Below, piece by piece: positions 1 through 11,149 of a DNA stretch of 64,000 bases (positions within the stretch are counted from its first letter, which is position 1; the number at the start of each line of letters is the position of its first letter). Source of the DNA: Lepus europaeus (Eukaryota; Chordata; Mammalia; Lagomorpha; Leporidae); the NCBI RefSeq assembly GCF_033115175.1, contig NC_084831.1, positions 45,416,002 through 45,480,001 of the forward strand, written 5' to 3'. Position numbers and translations under genes: made by a program. The notes under the pieces were generated by a model. It had not been told where the DNA came from. It ran no database searches and worked only from the letters and a program-made list of their open reading frames with translations.

Positions 1-135
1 GGCCCAAGCACTTGAGCCATCTTCTGCTGCCTTCTCAGGTACACAAACAGGAAGCTGGATCGGAAGCAAAGTAGTGGAGACCTAAGCCGGCTCTCTGATG
101 TGGCTTAACCTGCTGTGCCAAAATGCCAGTTCCCT
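1..135 (-). repeat. CSINE, cut by window edge
   Basis: This is the 5' half of an older rabbit C-repeat SINE on the minus strand, reading on + as GGCCCAAGCACTTGAGCCATC and ending in the head remnant near AAATGCCAGTTCCC. The tail half lies outside the window. Confidence 0.85.
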
Positions 136-487
136 GCATTACTTTCTTAAATAATTATTCCCACTTATTAAAATCCTGACTGTTAAGTGAACCACAGGAA
201 TCTTCGCGTTAGACAAGAACCTGAGACCAGTGACTTGCCTGAGAAAGAGGCAGAGGCTCCTTTCTTCGTTGAGATGAACTTCTGCTGGAAAGGGCCGGTT
301 GTAAATGTGTGAGGCTTTGAAAGCCGTAGGCTTCTGTGGCAGCTACTCAGCCCTGCGTGTGAAGCACAAAAGCAGCCATAGACAGTGCATAACGCGTGTC
401 GCTGTACTCCAGGTTTCATTTACAAAAACAAGGGGCTCACTGGAGTACCTTGTGTGCCATGGTTTGTCAACCTCTGCCTTGAATCAG

Positions 488-812
488 TTATTTTTTTAAA
501 AAAGATTTATTTATTTATGTGAAAGAGTTACACAGAGAGATGAGAGGCAGAGGAAGGTCTTTTATCCAATGGCTCACTCCCCAATTGGCTGCAACAGCCA
601 GAGCTACACCAATCTGGAACCAGGAGCCTCTAACAGGTCTCCCTCTCTGCGGGTACAGGGGCCCAAGGACCTGGGCCATCTTTTATTGCTTTCCCAGGCC
701 ATGGCAGAGAGCTGGGTTGGAAGTGGAGCAGCTGGGACTTGAACTGGCACCCATATAGGATGCAGGCGTCTCAGGCCAGGGCATTAACCCGCTGCACCAC
801 AGCGCCAGCCCC
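488..812 (-). repeat. CSINE, full length
   Basis: The tail (AAAGATTTATTTATTTATGTG on +), the purine tract and the head (GCACCACAGCGCCAGCCCC) are all present. The open frames inside it are SINE sequence. Confidence 0.93.
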
Positions 813-824
813 CGAATCAGTTAT

Positions 825-985
825 TTTGTAAACGTTAATGCACTCACAAATCACTTGGAGATCTTGTTAAAATGCAGATTTTGATTGAGTAGGGCCTAAG
901 ATTCAGCATTTCTAACTGGTGGCCGGCGGGCACCAGTGCTGCTCATTTGTGGGCCACCATGAGTAGCAAAGCACTAGACTTTCAC
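825..985 (+). repeat. MER5A-like hAT transposon relic
   Basis: The order AAATCACTTGGAGATCTTGTT, AAATGCAGATT, then GATTCAGCATTTCTAACTGG matches the MER5A/Charlie-type non-autonomous DNA transposon as I remember it. It is diverged and its ends are approximate. Confidence 0.6.
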
Positions 986-1017
986 TGGCCAATACCACAG
1001 CCCTGGCTACATAGATC

Positions 1018-1316
1018 TTATTTTAAGATTTATTTATTTATAAAAGAGTTAGAGACACAGATCCATCTGCTGGTTCACTCTCCAAATGGCTGCATCAGCC
1101 AGAGCTGGGCCAGGCCAAAGCCAGGAGCCTAGAATCCCATGTGCATTTCCCACATGGGTGGCAGGGGCCCAACTTGGGCCATCTTCAGCTGCTTTCCCAG
1201 GGACGTTAACAGGGAAGTGAATCGGAAGTGAAGCAGCCAGGACTCAAACTGGTGTTCCTCGGGTGGCATCTCAGGCAGTGGCTTAACTTAATTCTGTGCC
1301 ACAATGCCAGCTCCTT
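1018..1316 (-). repeat. CSINE, older copy
   Basis: It starts with TTTTAAGATTTATTTATTTAT and ends at the head remnant GTGCCACAATGCCAGCTCC. It is diverged, with a short purine tract. Confidence 0.9.
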
Positions 1317-1385
1317 CCCCTGGATGCATTGAGTACCTGAAATCTGGCTAGGCCAAATTGAAATGTGTTATAAAATGCCCACTGG

Positions 1386-1653
1386 AGGGGCTGGTGCTGT
1401 GGCCTAGTGGGTAAAGCTGCCTCTTGCAGTATTGGCATCTCATATGGACTCTGGTTTGAGTCTTGGCTGCTCCACTTTCAATCCAGCTCTCTACTATGGC
1501 CTGGGAAAGCAGTGGAAGATGGCCCAAGTCCTTGGTTCCCTGCACCTGCATGAGAGACCTCGGAAGAGGCTCAAGGCTCCTGGCTTCAGATCAGCACAGC
1601 TGCAGCCATTGTGGCCATCTGGGGAGTGAACCAGCAGATGGAAGACCTCTCTG

Positions 1654-1690
<37 letters not shown>

Positions 1691-1736
1691 GCCTCTCCGT
1701 AACTCTGCCTTTCAAATAAATAAATAAAACTTAAAA
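1386..1736 (+). repeat. CSINE, full length, with (CT)n
   Basis: The head is GGGGCTGGTGCTGTGGCC and the tail CTTTCAAATAAATAAATAAA. A pure CT microsatellite of about 30 bp lies at 1656-1684, in the usual pyrimidine tract of the family. Confidence 0.94.
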
Positions 1737-2003
1737 GGCCAGCACCGCGGCACAATAGGCTAATCCTCCACCTGCGGCGCCGGCACACCGGGTTCTAGTC
1801 CCGGTCAGGGCGCCGGATTCTGTCCCGGTTGCCCCTCTTCCAGGCCAGCTCTCTGCTGTGGCCAGGGAGTGCAGTGGAGGATGGGACTTGGGCCCTGCAC
1901 CCGCATGGGAGACCAAGAAGAAGCACCTGGCTCCTGCCTTCGGATCAGTGCAATGCGCCGGCCGCGGCGGCCATTGGAGGGTGAACCAATGGCAAAAGGA
2001 ACA

Positions 2004-2043
<40 letters not shown>

Positions 2044-2092
2044 CACTCTGCCTGTCAAAAAAAAAAAAAAAAACTTAAAAAAAGAAAAAAAG
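1737..2092 (+). repeat. CSINE, young subfamily
   Basis: The head (CACAATAGGCTAATCCTCC) and tail (TGTCCACTCTGCCTGTCAAAA) define the younger C-repeat subfamily. It is inserted directly behind the tail of the preceding SINE. An internal pol III B-box-like stretch GGTTCTAGTCC is visible. Confidence 0.94.
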
Positions 2093-2110
2093 ACTACCCA
2101 CTGGATTAGT

Positions 2111-2139
2111 GGTTAGGGTTAGGGTTAGGGTTAGGGTTA
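2111..2139 (+). repeat. Interstitial telomeric repeat (TTAGGG)4
   Basis: Four perfect TTAGGG units plus a partial one lie 20 bp after the A-rich tail of a young CSINE. The array is far too short for a telomere. It looks like an internal telomeric repeat of the kind left by double-strand-break repair. Confidence 0.9.
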
Positions 2140-2350
2140 CCTGAATCAGACTTAGGACCCAAAAGTGTAAGTGAAATACCATGGTGTTTAATACTGATTA
2201 CTTGTTAAAATGGCAGTGGAAAGTAATTACACCTGTTTTTATTTTTGGAATGTGGCTAGAAAAGTTAAAATCAGACAATTTGTGGTGTGGGTTGTGCTTC
2301 TGTTGGACAGTGGTGCCCCAGACCACATCCGTCTTTAGAAGGTGAACTAA

Positions 2351-2672
2351 TGGGGCCGGCGCCGTGGCTCACTTGGTTAATCCTCTGCCTGTGGTGCCAG
2401 CATCCCTTATGGGCGCCGGATTCTGTCCCGGTTGCTCCTCTTCCAGTCCAGCTCTCTGCTGTGGCCCGGGAGGGCAGTGGAGGATGGCCCAGGTCCTTGT
2501 GCCCTGCACCCCATGGGAGACCAGGAGAAGCACCTGGCTCCTGGCTTCAGATTGGCGCAGTGCCGGCCATAGCGGCCTTTTGGGGGGTAAACCAACGGAA
2601 GGAAGACCTTTCTGTCTCTCTCTGTCTATAACTCTACCTGTCAAATAAAAAAAAAAAAGAAGAAGAAGAAGG
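2351..2672 (+). repeat. CSINE with (GAA)n tail
   Basis: The head is GGGGCCGGCGCCGTGGCTCA and the end CTACCTGTCAAATAAAA. The A-tail has become AAGAAGAAGAAG, an emerging GAA microsatellite. Confidence 0.93.
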
Positions 2673-3148
2673 TGAACTAGGTAAACTAGAAGCTGGGTTA
2701 CTGCCAAGTCAAAGTAAAGGAGAAAATACCTCAAGAAATTGAGAACACTGGTTCAACATTTGGAAATGCCATGGAGCTCAGCCTGGATTTTAATAAATGT
2801 ACCTCTTGGACCAGATTGGTGTTTTACTTGATATTCAGAGCTAGGCAAGGTGCTACTTCCATCATGGTGATCTGCTACCTGGGATCTTATCAAAAGCCCT
2901 GATTTCAGAAATTTGTAAAATGAAAAAGGTAAGCACTGTGAAGATTTTTTTTTCCTTTGCAAAAGTAAAGTTGATTGTTTAAAAAATGTCATTTGGGTGG
3001 ACACCCTGCCAAGTCACCATAGCAAATAAAGAGGCAGCCTCACTTGTCAAACTCGAATACATTGTAGTCAGACTCGAGTCTGATCCCACCCCCACACCAT
3101 CTCCCCTTGGTGCCTGTAGTGCATTGTGGCGTCAGTGTCATCTGGAGC
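2673..3148. other. Intergenic, nothing recognised
   Basis: This is unique-looking AT-rich sequence. I see no splice-bounded coding stretch, RNA gene or known repeat. Confidence 0.5.
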
Positions 3149-3770
3149 GGCTCCCACTGTGACGCAGCAGGTAAAGGCACCGCCTGTGATGCTGGCAGCC
3201 CACATGGGTGCCGGCTCGTGTCCTGGCTGCCCTTCTTCCAATCCAGTTCTGGGCTAATGGTCTGAGAAAACAGCCATTACACCCACGTGGGAGCCTGGGA
3301 AGAAGCTCCTGGTTCCTGGCTTCAGCCTGGCCACTGCGGCCATCTGAGGAGTGAACCAGCAGATGGAAGACCTCTCCGTCTCTCCCTCTCTGCTCACTCT
3401 GCCTTTTTTTTTTTTTTTTTTTGGACAGGCAGAGTGGATAGTGAGAGAGAGAGAGAGACAGAGAGAAAGGTCTTCCTTTTGCCGTTGGTTCACCCTCCAA
3501 TGGCCGCTGCGGCCGGCGCATCTCGCTGATCCGAAGCCAGGAGCCAGGTGCTTCTCCTGGTCTCCCATGCGGGTGCAGGGCCCAAGCACTTGGGCCATCC
3601 TCCACTGCCTTCCCGGGCCATAGCAGAGAGCTGGCCTGGAAGAGGGGCAACCGGGATAGAATCCGGCGCCCCGACCGGGACTAGAACCCGGTGTGCCGGC
3701 GCCGCAAGGTGGAGGATTAGCCTGTTAAGCCACGGCGCCGGCCTCACTCTGCCTTTCAAATAAGTAAATT
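3149..3770 (+). repeat. CSINE, host of a nested insertion
   Basis: This older copy (head near CACTGTGACGCAGCAGG, end CTTTCAAATAAGTAAA) is interrupted in its 3' end by a younger minus-strand CSINE. It resumes at 3743. Confidence 0.88.
3407..3742 (-). repeat. Young CSINE inside older CSINE
   Basis: A poly-T start, then GGACAGGCAGAGTGGATAG, ending at GGCGCCGGC. A 14-bp target duplication CTCACTCTGCCTTT flanks it at 3393-3406 and 3743-3756. Confidence 0.95.
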
Positions 3771-4150
3771 TAACAACAACAAAAGTGGCCTCTGGAGTTA
3801 CTCCTCGAACACTGTGCCCGTTCTGATCACGTTGGAAGGCAGATCTTCCTTCCACAGCGGCCTCCTCAGAGCAGCTTCGGATTGTAACACAGTGTACACT
3901 GAAACTCAGATTTCATTTTTCTTGAATCCTTTTCCTCAAGGCTCACATTCTTCTCTGCTGGGGATTCAAACATTGAGTTCATTCCTGTCTCCAAAATGGA
4001 GTTACTGAAGTCTGCCTTTGTTTTAGTGATGTTGTGTGTTAGTGATTGAGGTAAGAATTTATGACTCGTGTAAGACAGATGGGGTGATTTCCAAGTGTGT
4101 TTAACTTACATGTGAGGATAAAGCTATTTTTTTTTAAAGATTTTATTTAT
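3771..4150. other. Intergenic, nothing recognised
   Basis: Short unique stretch between SINEs. A T-rich run and AAAGATTTTATTTATT at 4129-4149 may be the target site or a tail remnant next to the following SINE. Confidence 0.45.
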
Positions 4151-4472
4151 TGGAGCCGGTGCTGTGGTGCAGCAGGTTAAAATCCTGACCTGCAGTGCCA
4201 GCATCCCATAAGGGCACCGGATTGAGTCCTGGCTGCTCCACTTCCAATCCAGCTCCCTGCTAATGCACCTGGGAAAGCAGTGGAAGATGGCCCAAGTGCT
4301 TGGCCCCCTGCACCCACGTGGAAGTCCTGGAAGAAGCTCCTAGCTTTGGATCAGCCCAGCTCTGGCCATTGTGGCCATTTGAGGGGTGAACCAGCAAATG
4401 GAAGACTTCTCTCTATGTCTCTCCCTCTCTCTGTAACTCTACCTCTCAAGTAAATAAATAAATTTTTAAAGG
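4151..4472 (+). repeat. CSINE, full length
   Basis: The head is GGAGCCGGTGCTGTGGTGC and the tail CTCTCAAGTAAATAAATAAA. Confidence 0.93.
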
Positions 4473-4509
4473 AGGGAAGGCTGCCTAATTCCATAATCAA
4501 GAGTGAATG

Positions 4510-4640
4510 AATTAGTGGTCTCCAAAGGAGTCCCTTGGACTCTACCCTAGAGCCTTCTGAGGAATTTTTTTAATGAAAATTCTTGTATCCTACCCATATT
4601 TACTGAATCAGAGTCTTTGTGAGAATCGACAGTAAGCCAA
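4510..4640 (+). repeat. Possible hAT-Charlie relic
   Basis: TACTGAATCAGAGTCTTTG and TGGTCTCCAAAG resemble the MER5/Charlie non-autonomous group. The match is weak and the ends are uncertain. Confidence 0.35.
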
Positions 4641-4777
4641 TTTTTTCTTTTCATGCATTCGCCAAAAACAAACACGCAAACAAAAACCCTGAGCTATTTA
4701 TTTGAAAAGTGTGGAACACTTAGCATGGACCAACTGCTGGGGACTCAACACTGAGTGGAACAGAAAGCAGCATTTGC

Positions 4778-5078
4778 CTTTTTTTTTTTTTTTTTTGACA
4801 GAGTGGAGAGTGAGAGAGAGACAGAGAGAAAGGTCTTCCTTTTCCATTAGTTCACTCCCCAGTGGCCGCTGCGGCCAGCGCACCGCGCTGATCCGAAGCC
4901 AGGAGCCAGGTGCTTCTCCTGGTCTCCCATGCGGGTGCAGGGCCCAAGGACTTGGGCCATCCTCCACTGCACTCCTGGGCCACAGCAGAGAGCTGGACAG
5001 GAAGAGTAGCGACCGGGACAGAATCCAGGGTACCGGCGCCACAGGCAGAGGATTAGCCTATTGAGCCGCGGCGCCAGC
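4778..5078 (-). repeat. Young CSINE with target duplication
   Basis: It opens with a run of about 18 T, then GACAGAGTGGAGAGTGAG, and ends at GCGGCGCCAGC. CAGCATTTGC is duplicated at 4768-4777 and 5079-5088. Confidence 0.94.
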
Positions 5079-5108
5079 CAGCATTTGCTTTTAAGATGCT
5101 CAGATCCT

Positions 5109-5466
5109 GGGGGGGGGGGGGGGGGGCGCTGTGGCGTAGTGGGTAAAGCTGCCGCCTGCAGTGCCGGCATCCCTTCTGGGCGCTGCTTCAAGTCCCGGTT
5201 GCTCCACTTCCGATCCAGCTCTCTGCTGTGGCCTGGGAAAGTAGGAGAAGATGACCCAAGTCCTTGGGCCCCTGCACCTGCATGGGAGACCCGGAAGAAA
5301 CTCCCGGCTCCTGGCTTTGAATCACCTCAGCTCTGGCCATTGCAGCCAATTGGGGAGTGAACCAGCGGAGGGAAGACCTCTCTCTCTCTCTGTCTCTCTC
5401 TCTCTCTCTGTCTCTCCTTCTCTCTGTGTAACTCTGACTTTCAAATAAATAAATAAATCTTCAAAA
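5109..5466 (+). repeat. CSINE with poly-G head
   Basis: The usual GGGGCCGG head is replaced or preceded by G18 (5109-5126), followed by CGCTGTGGCGTAGTGGG. The tail is CTTTCAAATAAATAAATAAAT. Confidence 0.93.
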
Positions 5467-7417
5467 AAGAAAAACAAAGATGCTGGGGTCCTAGCAGGAA
5501 GGAAGGAAACAGGACAGTCAGCCAACAAGCCAAGTTTGCACTTTAAGGACTGAAGAAAAGGGGCCAAGGTGGTAGGATATTGGGAGACGGATGAGGGTGG
5601 TCATTTCGGTTGGATGCATGGAGGGGTTACAGAGGGCGGCTGAGGAGCAATGAGAAGGGGCAAGTCCTGCAAACAGCTGGGGAGGAGGGGACAGCTCAGC
5701 ACACCCAGGGGACAGGGCGGGGAGTGGATGCTGGAGGTGGAGATAAAACAAGAATGCACATATTATATGTTTAGAGGTGAAAATTTGTTAAAGCCTGACT
5801 GGGGAGGGGGGAGAACAAAACTAGAAATGTGTAAGAAAAAACTAAGAATATATAAAACAACCAAAACCCGACTGTAATAGGTTAGAGAGAATGGGAAGTG
5901 AGGAAATGGAGACCAGGACTACAGACAATTTGCAGACGTTTGTGTAAGGGAGTAAAACTTCCAATTTCCAGTTGCAACTAGGATCTTGGGGTCCTTCGTG
6001 AATTGTGAGTCACACGTGTTCAAAAATGAATTAGAAGAGGCCCCTCTGTGGGTCATTGCCCATTGTACTGGGCTACGCAATGCTTTCTTCCCAAGATGTC
6101 CAGGAATACATTCCAAGGTAACAGGCCCTTTGTTGCCAGTTGCCAGGTGTGATGAAGCAAAGGCGCCCAAGAATATCCTGCATTAGCCTGGTGGATCCAG
6201 GCAGGAGGATCAGAATCAAGAGTAGGAGAAGGGACGATGGAAGCAAGAGGTTGGAGCCATGCAAGGAAGGAGCCTGATCAGATCCTGAAAGAGGCAAGGC
6301 AATGGGGCCTCCCCGGAGCCTCCAGGCAGAGGGGACACACCAGGACGGGGAGGCCCAGCAGTGCTAAAGAGCGAGTGATATTTTCCCAATCGCAGGGACT
6401 GGGGAGCAGATTCCTCTCTGGTTCTGAGATTCTCCCCACTGCCCTAACAGTGTTAAACTGAGCTCCGGGCTGCTGGGAGTAAGCAGAAGTAGCACCAAGG
6501 GAATCCAAATAGAAGCCTTGGCTAGAAGGCCTAGCTCTGCCTCTAGTCCTTCCTTGGAAGGTGCTTTCGCAGCTTTGGTCTGGGAGTTAAATGAGGAAAT
6601 AGCTTCAGAATAGATTTCTAAGAATATTCTGGCAGTGTTAAGTGCTACCTAGGTCCTCATCAGTAAAGGGTGATGGCCCAGCTTCCCTGGCCACTTTAAC
6701 ACCCATCTTTTGTCACCTGTGCCATTTGAAAGTCAGCCTTAGCCCCAGGTTGGTCGTTCTTACTATACCAGGTGTTGCACCTCCACCACACCTGAACCTC
6801 TCAACTGGAGAAAAGAGATTACGTTCTGGATTCCTCGGTTGGCCTGACCAGGCCATTTTGACATCTACTGCAAAGGGCTTATTCCAAGTTTCCGTAGCAG
6901 AAGTCTCGGCACCTCTCTCTCTCTCTCTCTCTCTCCTCTCAGAGAAAGTTCTCTGGCCCAGCAGGATGAGCTGTAACTGGGAACCAGGCTGCAGTCCAGG
7001 TTCTGCCACCTGCCAGCAAATCTCTTCTCCTCCCTGGGTCTTCATTTCGTCCCATGTGGAAAAGAAGACAGTACACGTTGCTTGGTAGAACTGTTGTTGG
7101 AATTCAATGATAGGGATGTGAGGAAAAGTGTGCTCAACTCTAAAGCCTAAGGCAGACGTTACCGAATTCTAATGATTTCTTCAGAGAATCCTAGCACCTT
7201 GTCACAGCTCACCGCTTTACAGAGGGAAGCTGAGCAGAGAGAAGCTGACTCCCTGGGATGGTTACATGGTGCCCAGTTGTTTGGTCGACACCAGTCCAGA
7301 TGTTGCTGTGGGAGGATTTTGTAGGTGAGCATATTTGAAGTAGGGCAGATCACCCTCCAACATGTGGGTGAGCCCCGGCCAATCCGTTGAAGGCCTTGAG
7401 AGAGAAGAAGAGGGAAT
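5467..7417. other. Intergenic, 1.95 kb without a gene
   Basis: The longest open frame (148 codons, 6642-7088) has no recognisable domain and no splice context. A (CT)n run lies at about 6911-6934. No SINE interrupts the block, which is unusual for this flank. No conserved family was recognised. Confidence 0.5.
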
Positions 7418-7576
7418 TCTGCCCAAGCACTTGGGCCATCTTCCACTGCTTTCCCAGGCACATTAGCAGGGAGCTGGATCAGAAGTGGAGCAGCCGGGAC
7501 TCGAACCAGTGGCCCTAAGGGATGCCAGTGTCACAGGTGGTTGCTTAACGGGCTCTGCCAAAACGCCAGTCCCTAG
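7418..7576 (-). repeat. CSINE, 5' half only
   Basis: It runs from GCCCAAGCACTTGGGCCATC to a degraded head ending AAAACGCCAGTCCC. The 3' half is missing. Confidence 0.88.
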
Positions 7577-8101
7577 GAGGAAATTTCTAAAGTCACAACG
7601 CTTGGGAGGGGGAGAAAGGTGCTTCTCTTCAAGTGTTCTGATGCTGGGAGGTGACTCGGAGGCAGGGCTGGCTCATAGATGATCCAGACCTCAGAGTGTG
7701 GGATTGTTCCCGTCCAGGCTTGTCAGGTGTTCCTAATCAACTTGAAGGCATTTGTGACGTGGTCAAAAAGGAAATTCAAAAGGAATCATGCCATGTACTG
7801 CTGATGAGATGAAGAGAAAGGGGTAGCGTGAGTTAGCAAAATGCCGCACCTGGCAAGCACTGTGGCCCTCGCCAAGGAAATCACTGAGCCAGGTCGTGGA
7901 GCAGTGGTTTCCAGAAGTTGGCAATGGCCAGCTGGGGAGCCGTGGAAGTGCATTCTGCTTCTGGAGCGCTGGCCGGGGTTAGCACGTGTGCTTCACACAA
8001 GCCGACCCTCCGTCCCTCCAGTCACGGGGCGCGTCCCAGCACGCCTCTTGGAGAAACGGGATGACGTTGGTGGGAGGAGGGAGACAGTAACCCTCCAACT
8101 T
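7577..8101. other. Intergenic, nothing recognised
   Basis: Unique-looking sequence with no coding, RNA or repeat signal I can support. Confidence 0.45.
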
Positions 8102-8378
8102 GGGGCCGGTGCTGTGACGTAGCAGGTTAAGCCTCCGCCTGCGACACTGGCATCCTGTATGAGTGAGTCCCAGCTGCTCCACTTCTGATCCAGCTCCCTG
8201 CTAATGTGCCTGGGAAGGCAGTGGAAGATGGCCCTGCCACCCATTGTGAGACACCTGGATGAAGTTCCAAGCTCCCAGCCGTTGCAGCCATGTGAAGCGT
8301 GAACCAGATGGAAGATCCCTCTGTCTGTCTCTCCTTCTCTCTCTGTAACTCTGCCTTTTAAATCAATCTTTTAGAAAA
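8102..8378 (+). repeat. CSINE, older copy
   Basis: The head is GGGGCCGGTGCTGTGACG and the end CTGCCTTTTAAATCAATCTT. It has small internal deletions. Confidence 0.9.
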
Positions 8379-8744
8379 CATCCTCCAACTGAAGTGCTGA
8401 ATTAGTAGCCACGTGTTTTGCAGATGGGGAAAAAAAAAAAAGGCTCATTGCTGTGATGGACATTCCAGGAAAGTCTGGGGGCAGGGGTGAATCCCAGGTC
8501 AGACTGGCTCCCATGTCCAGCGTTTTCCAGTGGCTCTGAGCAGGCTGAAATGGAGACCGTGGCAGGCCTAATCGCATTCTCTTCCCTCCTCCCACCCGGC
8601 AAACACACGAGGTGCAGGTCACCACGCCCGTCTTCATCCAGAGTGAAGTGGTGGTGCCCTGTGTCCTGGATGAACTAAGAACAAACCTGCGAGGCGTGGA
8701 TCTCACGACCGAGTGGGGTAACTGAGAAAGCTGCACTGACAGTG

Positions 8745-8900
8745 TTTGTGGGCTCTGGCTCTCACGCTCATGTGTGGAAGCCCTAGTCCCCTGTGGGGTG
8801 GTATTTGGAGGTAGGGTCCTTAGGAGGTAATTGGAGTTGGATTAGGTCACAAGGGCAGAGCTCCCACGATGGAATTAAATGTTCTTATAAAGAGAGGAAG
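8745..8900 (+). repeat. Ancient interspersed repeat, family unassigned
   Basis: The run GGTATTTGGAGGTAGGGTCC, then AGGAGGTAATTGG, then TTCTTATAAAGAGAGGAAGA recalls a common mammal-wide repeat, but I cannot name it with confidence. Confidence 0.4.
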
Positions 8901-8904
8901 AGGG

Positions 8905-9203
8905 ACTGGTGTTGCTGTGCAGTGGGTTAAGTCCCGGCTTACGACACCTGTATCCCATATTGTAGTACCACTTCAAGTCCTGGCTACTCTACTTCAGATC
9001 CAGCCCCTGCTAATGTATCTGGGAAGGCAGCAGAAGATGGCTCCTGTCACCCAAGTGGGAGACCCAAATGGAGTTCCGGACTCCTGGCTTGGCCTGGCTC
9101 AGTCTGAGCCATTGCAGCCATTTGGGGAGTGAACCAGCAGATGGAAGACCTATCTCCTCTCTCTGTATCTCTGCCTTTCAAATAAATAAAAAATATTTTT
9201 AAA
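8905..9203 (+). repeat. CSINE, older copy
   Basis: The head is GGGACTGGTGTTGCTGTGC and the tail CTTTCAAATAAATAAAAAAT. It runs straight into a minus-strand copy. Confidence 0.9.
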
Positions 9204-9340
9204 AAAGATTTATTTGAAAGTCAGAGAGAGAGGGAGATGGAAAGACAGAAAGAGAGATCTTCTAGCTGCTAGTTCACTCCCAGGATGGCCCCATGGCCAG
9301 AGTTGGGCCAGGCCTAAGGCCAGGAGCCAGCAGGTGGTGG
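9204..9340 (-). repeat. CSINE, 3' half
   Basis: AAAGATTTATTTGAAAGTCAG through GGCCAGGAGCCAG. The head half is absent. Tail to tail with the preceding copy, it forms an inverted repeat. Confidence 0.85.
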
Positions 9341-9690
9341 CTTTACCAGGTACTCCACAACACTGTCCCCAGGACAGGGATTTCTGAAGAGAAAATGTAG
9401 CAGAGCCCACAGACTCCCTGAAGTGAAGTGATTAGCAGGAGCGGGGGAAAGCAAGGCAGCAGCCAGAGTTCACAGGACAGAGTGCGGGAGAGGAGGATGT
9501 GGCCAGTGGGAGAGCCACAGAGACATTCCACAGTGCCCAGCCAAGCGCTGTCAGCTCCCCCACGCCAGGGAAAGAACCGGGGTCCTGACAGACTCACGGG
9601 TTGGGAAGAGCCTCGTTATCCTCAGGGTAGTGGGGATGGCATTCAAAGAGCCTTGCCCCAGTAGTGGGCAAGAGTTAATCCTAGGTAATA
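9341..9690. other. Intergenic, nothing recognised
   Basis: No supported feature. The open frames are short and lack splice or domain evidence. Confidence 0.45.
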
Positions 9691-9937
9691 ATCTTTTAAA
9701 TAAGGATTTAATGTTTATTTGGCAGAGTGAGAGAGAGAGAGATCCATTGGTTTACTCCTCAAGTGGCCCAACAGCTGGTGCTGGGCCAGGCTGAAGCCAG
9801 GAGCCTGGAACTCCATCTGGGTCTCCCACTTGGTGGCAAGGGCCCAAGTACTTGGGTCATCTTCTGCTGCCCATTCGAGTCCATTAATGGGAAGCTGAAC
9901 TGGAAGTGGAGTAGCCAAGACTCATACCAGTGCTCTG
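9691..9937 (-). repeat. CSINE, head missing
   Basis: A diverged copy from AATAAGGATTTAATG to AGTAGCCAAGACTCATACCAG. Its head is replaced by the next SINE. Confidence 0.82.
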
Positions 9938-10210
9938 ATATGGTCACCAGTTCGAGACCCAGCTGCTCCACTTCCGATCCAGCTTGCTGCTAATCCACCT
10001 GGGAAAGCAGCAGCAAATGGCCCATGTGCTTGGGCCCCTGCACCCACATGGGAGACCCAGATAAAGCACCTACCTCCTGGCTTCGGACCAGCCCAACTCC
10101 GGCCACTGGGGCCATTTGAGGAATGAACCAGCAGATGGAAGATTCTCTTTCTGTCTCTCCCTCTCTCTCTCTCTCTCTGCCTTTCAAATAAATTAAACTT
10201 TTTTTTTTCA
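9938..10210 (+). repeat. CSINE, 5' truncated
   Basis: It starts at CACCAGTTCGAGACCCAGCTG, in the middle of the tRNA-related head, and ends CTTTCAAATAAATTAAAC. Confidence 0.87.
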
Positions 10211-10239
10211 AAAAACTAAATATGATAGTTGCCCAGTTC

Positions 10240-10325
10240 TATGAAGATACTAAAAGTATGTTTTAAACAGGTGAATTTTATGGTACATAAATTATACTTC
10301 AATAAAGTTGTTAAATTAATACTCA
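10240..10325 (+). repeat. L1M 3' end
   Basis: GTGAATTTTATGGTACATAA followed by TTATACTTCAATAAAGTTG is the typical 3' terminus of old mammalian L1M elements. Confidence 0.65.
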
Positions 10326-10689
10326 TTGTAAGAAGCAAGAAAATATATATAATGAGGAGAAAAATCAATAGATCTACATCAACTCAGAACTAATACAGAG
10401 GCTGGACTCAGCAGAAAGAGACATTGAAGGATATAATTGTGCTGTGTATGTGGAAACATTAAGGAAATTAAGTTAAGGAAATATATGGAAGATTTAAAAG
10501 ACCCAAGTCCAACTCCTACAGATGAAGACAACATTTTCTAAGGTGAAATTAATGGCACATTAAATATTTCAGGAGAAAAAATGTAGTGAATTTGAAAACA
10601 GCAATAGAAAGTATTTAAAACAAAACACACAGAGGAGAAATAATGTGTAAAACATGAGTGAGGCATCAGTGAGCTGTGGAACCGCATCT

Positions 10690-11036
10690 TGAGCTGGCAC
10701 TGTGTTATAGTGGGGGCTAAATCTCCACCTGCGGCACCAGCATCCCATGTGGGTGCTGGTTCAAATCCCAGCTGCTCCACTTCCGGTCTAGCTCCCTGCT
10801 GGTAGCCTGGGAAGGCCATGAAGGATGGCCCAGATGTTTGGGCCCTGCACCCACATGGAGACCCAGAAGAAGATCCTGGATCTGGCTTTGGATTGGCCCA
10901 GCTCCAGTCGTTGAGGCCATTTTGGGAGTGAACCAGTGAATGGAAGATCTCTCTCTCTCTCTTCACCCCTCCCCCGCAATGTGTCTGTTGCTTTGCCTCA
11001 ACTAAGTAAATAAACCTTTAAAAAAAAAAAAAAAAG
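10690..11036 (+). repeat. CSINE inside L1M
   Basis: The head is GAGCTGGCACTGTGTTATAG and the end CAACTAAGTAAATAAACC plus poly-A. It separates two L1M pieces. Confidence 0.9.
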
Positions 11037-11149
11037 GAATAACATCTCGCAGCCCAGTGTGTATGTGTGTATCTGGAGACTTGGAAGGAGAGGAGAGAAA
11101 ATGAAACAGGAGGATCTAAAGAAATAAGGATTAAATATTTTGCAGATTC

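Noticed and set aside
1386-1460. tRNA gene calls from A/B-box-like motifs in SINE heads
   Set aside because: The motifs belong to the tRNA-derived CSINE head. The cloverleaf is not complete, and dozens of copies exist in the window.
1348-2109. Many 60-120 codon frames with SLSLSLS or RERERER runs, here and throughout
   Set aside because: They are translations of CSINE bodies and their CT/GA tracts, not genes.
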